A program made the translations under genes and the position numbers. Under the pieces are notes generated by a model, which was given only the letters and a program-made list of their open reading frames with translations, was not told where the DNA came from and did not search any database. 39,714 bases of DNA from Oleispira sp964022115. GTDB taxonomy: Bacteria > Pseudomonadota > Gammaproteobacteria > Pseudomonadales > Oceanobacteraceae. The stretch is from NCBI GenBank assembly GCA_964022115.1, contig CAXIBC010000017.1, positions 1 through 39,714 on the forward strand, in the 5' to 3' direction. Of this stretch, positions 39,675 through 39,714 are shown piece after piece (positions within the stretch are counted from its first letter, which is position 1; every line of letters begins with the position of its first letter).

Positions 39675-39714
39675 TACCAGCCGTTCCAGGTATTCACGGC
39701 GCTGACGCTCCATG
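39675..39714. repeat. Dispersed repeat, copy 2 (cut by window edge)
   Basis: Forty bases ending at the window edge, matching 23228-23266 with one single-base gap and a common end ACGCTCCATG. It directly replaces the rest of the third tandem unit. A minus-strand frame starts at 39714 (MERQRREYLERLV) but stops within the tandem repeats after about 32 codons; I do not call it a gene. Confidence 0.55.

Noticed and set aside
39481..39714. CRISPR array or integron attC array
   Set aside because: The full 82-83-bp unit is conserved with no variable spacers, and the RYYYAAC/GTTRRRY core sites of attC are not recognisable; no cas genes or integrase in the window.

Overview
The window reads as ordinary chromosome from a moderately AT-rich, flagellated, marine-type gammaproteobacterium, most likely Oceanospirillales or a close relative. 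The inference rests on gene content and synteny: purM-purN beside DUF2066-hda, pyrC-rnt divergent from a MotY-type gene as in Pseudomonas, a betaine-type BCCT transporter, a fused 5-oxoprolinase, and an iron-type TonB receptor. The genus cannot be settled from sequence alone. I found no rRNA, tRNA, CRISPR array, prophage, IS element or toxin-antitoxin pair. Nearly all the DNA is coding, with short intergenic gaps that mostly hold hairpin terminators or divergent promoters.

Layout. 1-3.7 kb: a truncated metR, divergent from glpK across a gap with a perfect MetR-type operator, then a GGDEF diguanylate cyclase and a small S4 RNA-binding protein. 3.65-9.1 kb, minus strand: a BMT5-like methyltransferase with a C-terminal zinc-finger-like tail, a class V aminotransferase ended by a 32-bp perfect palindrome, a DUF3108-rluA pair, and purM-purN. 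9.3-11.1 kb: DUF2066 and hda. 11.3-16.1 kb: a degenerate DnaQ-fold protein, then a lipid block (front-end-type desaturase, AraC regulator, divergent fadD). 16.2-18.8 kb: a cNMP/CBS/nucleotidyltransferase protein overlapping a DEDD exonuclease by one base. 18.9-22.9 kb, minus strand: the BCCT transporter and argD-argF, with a terminator-like hairpin in front of argD. 23.4-27.6 kb: the 1274-residue 5-oxoprolinase and the monothiol glutaredoxin grxD.

27.9-35.1 kb: two lipoproteins (DUF4856 and imelysin), a convergent sterol-desaturase-family membrane protein, a TonB-dependent receptor and a LysR regulator. This is the best candidate for a poorly described functional unit, probably metal or siderophore uptake. 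35.1-39.4 kb: YeaD-type mutarotase, a Gre-like factor, pyrC-rnt and motY. The right end (39.43-39.71 kb) is non-coding and carries two and a third copies of an 82-83-bp tandem repeat. These run directly into a 40-bp element that also occurs near 23.25 kb.

Functionally the region combines housekeeping (purine, pyrimidine and arginine synthesis, replication control, RNA processing) with envelope, lipid, osmolyte and iron functions. I see no single spectacular new system. The observations most worth checking are the DUF4856/imelysin/TonB locus, the zinc-finger-tailed BMT5-like enzyme, the operon terminator hidden in the gre-like reading frame, the repeat structures at the right edge, and the hairpin in front of argD.
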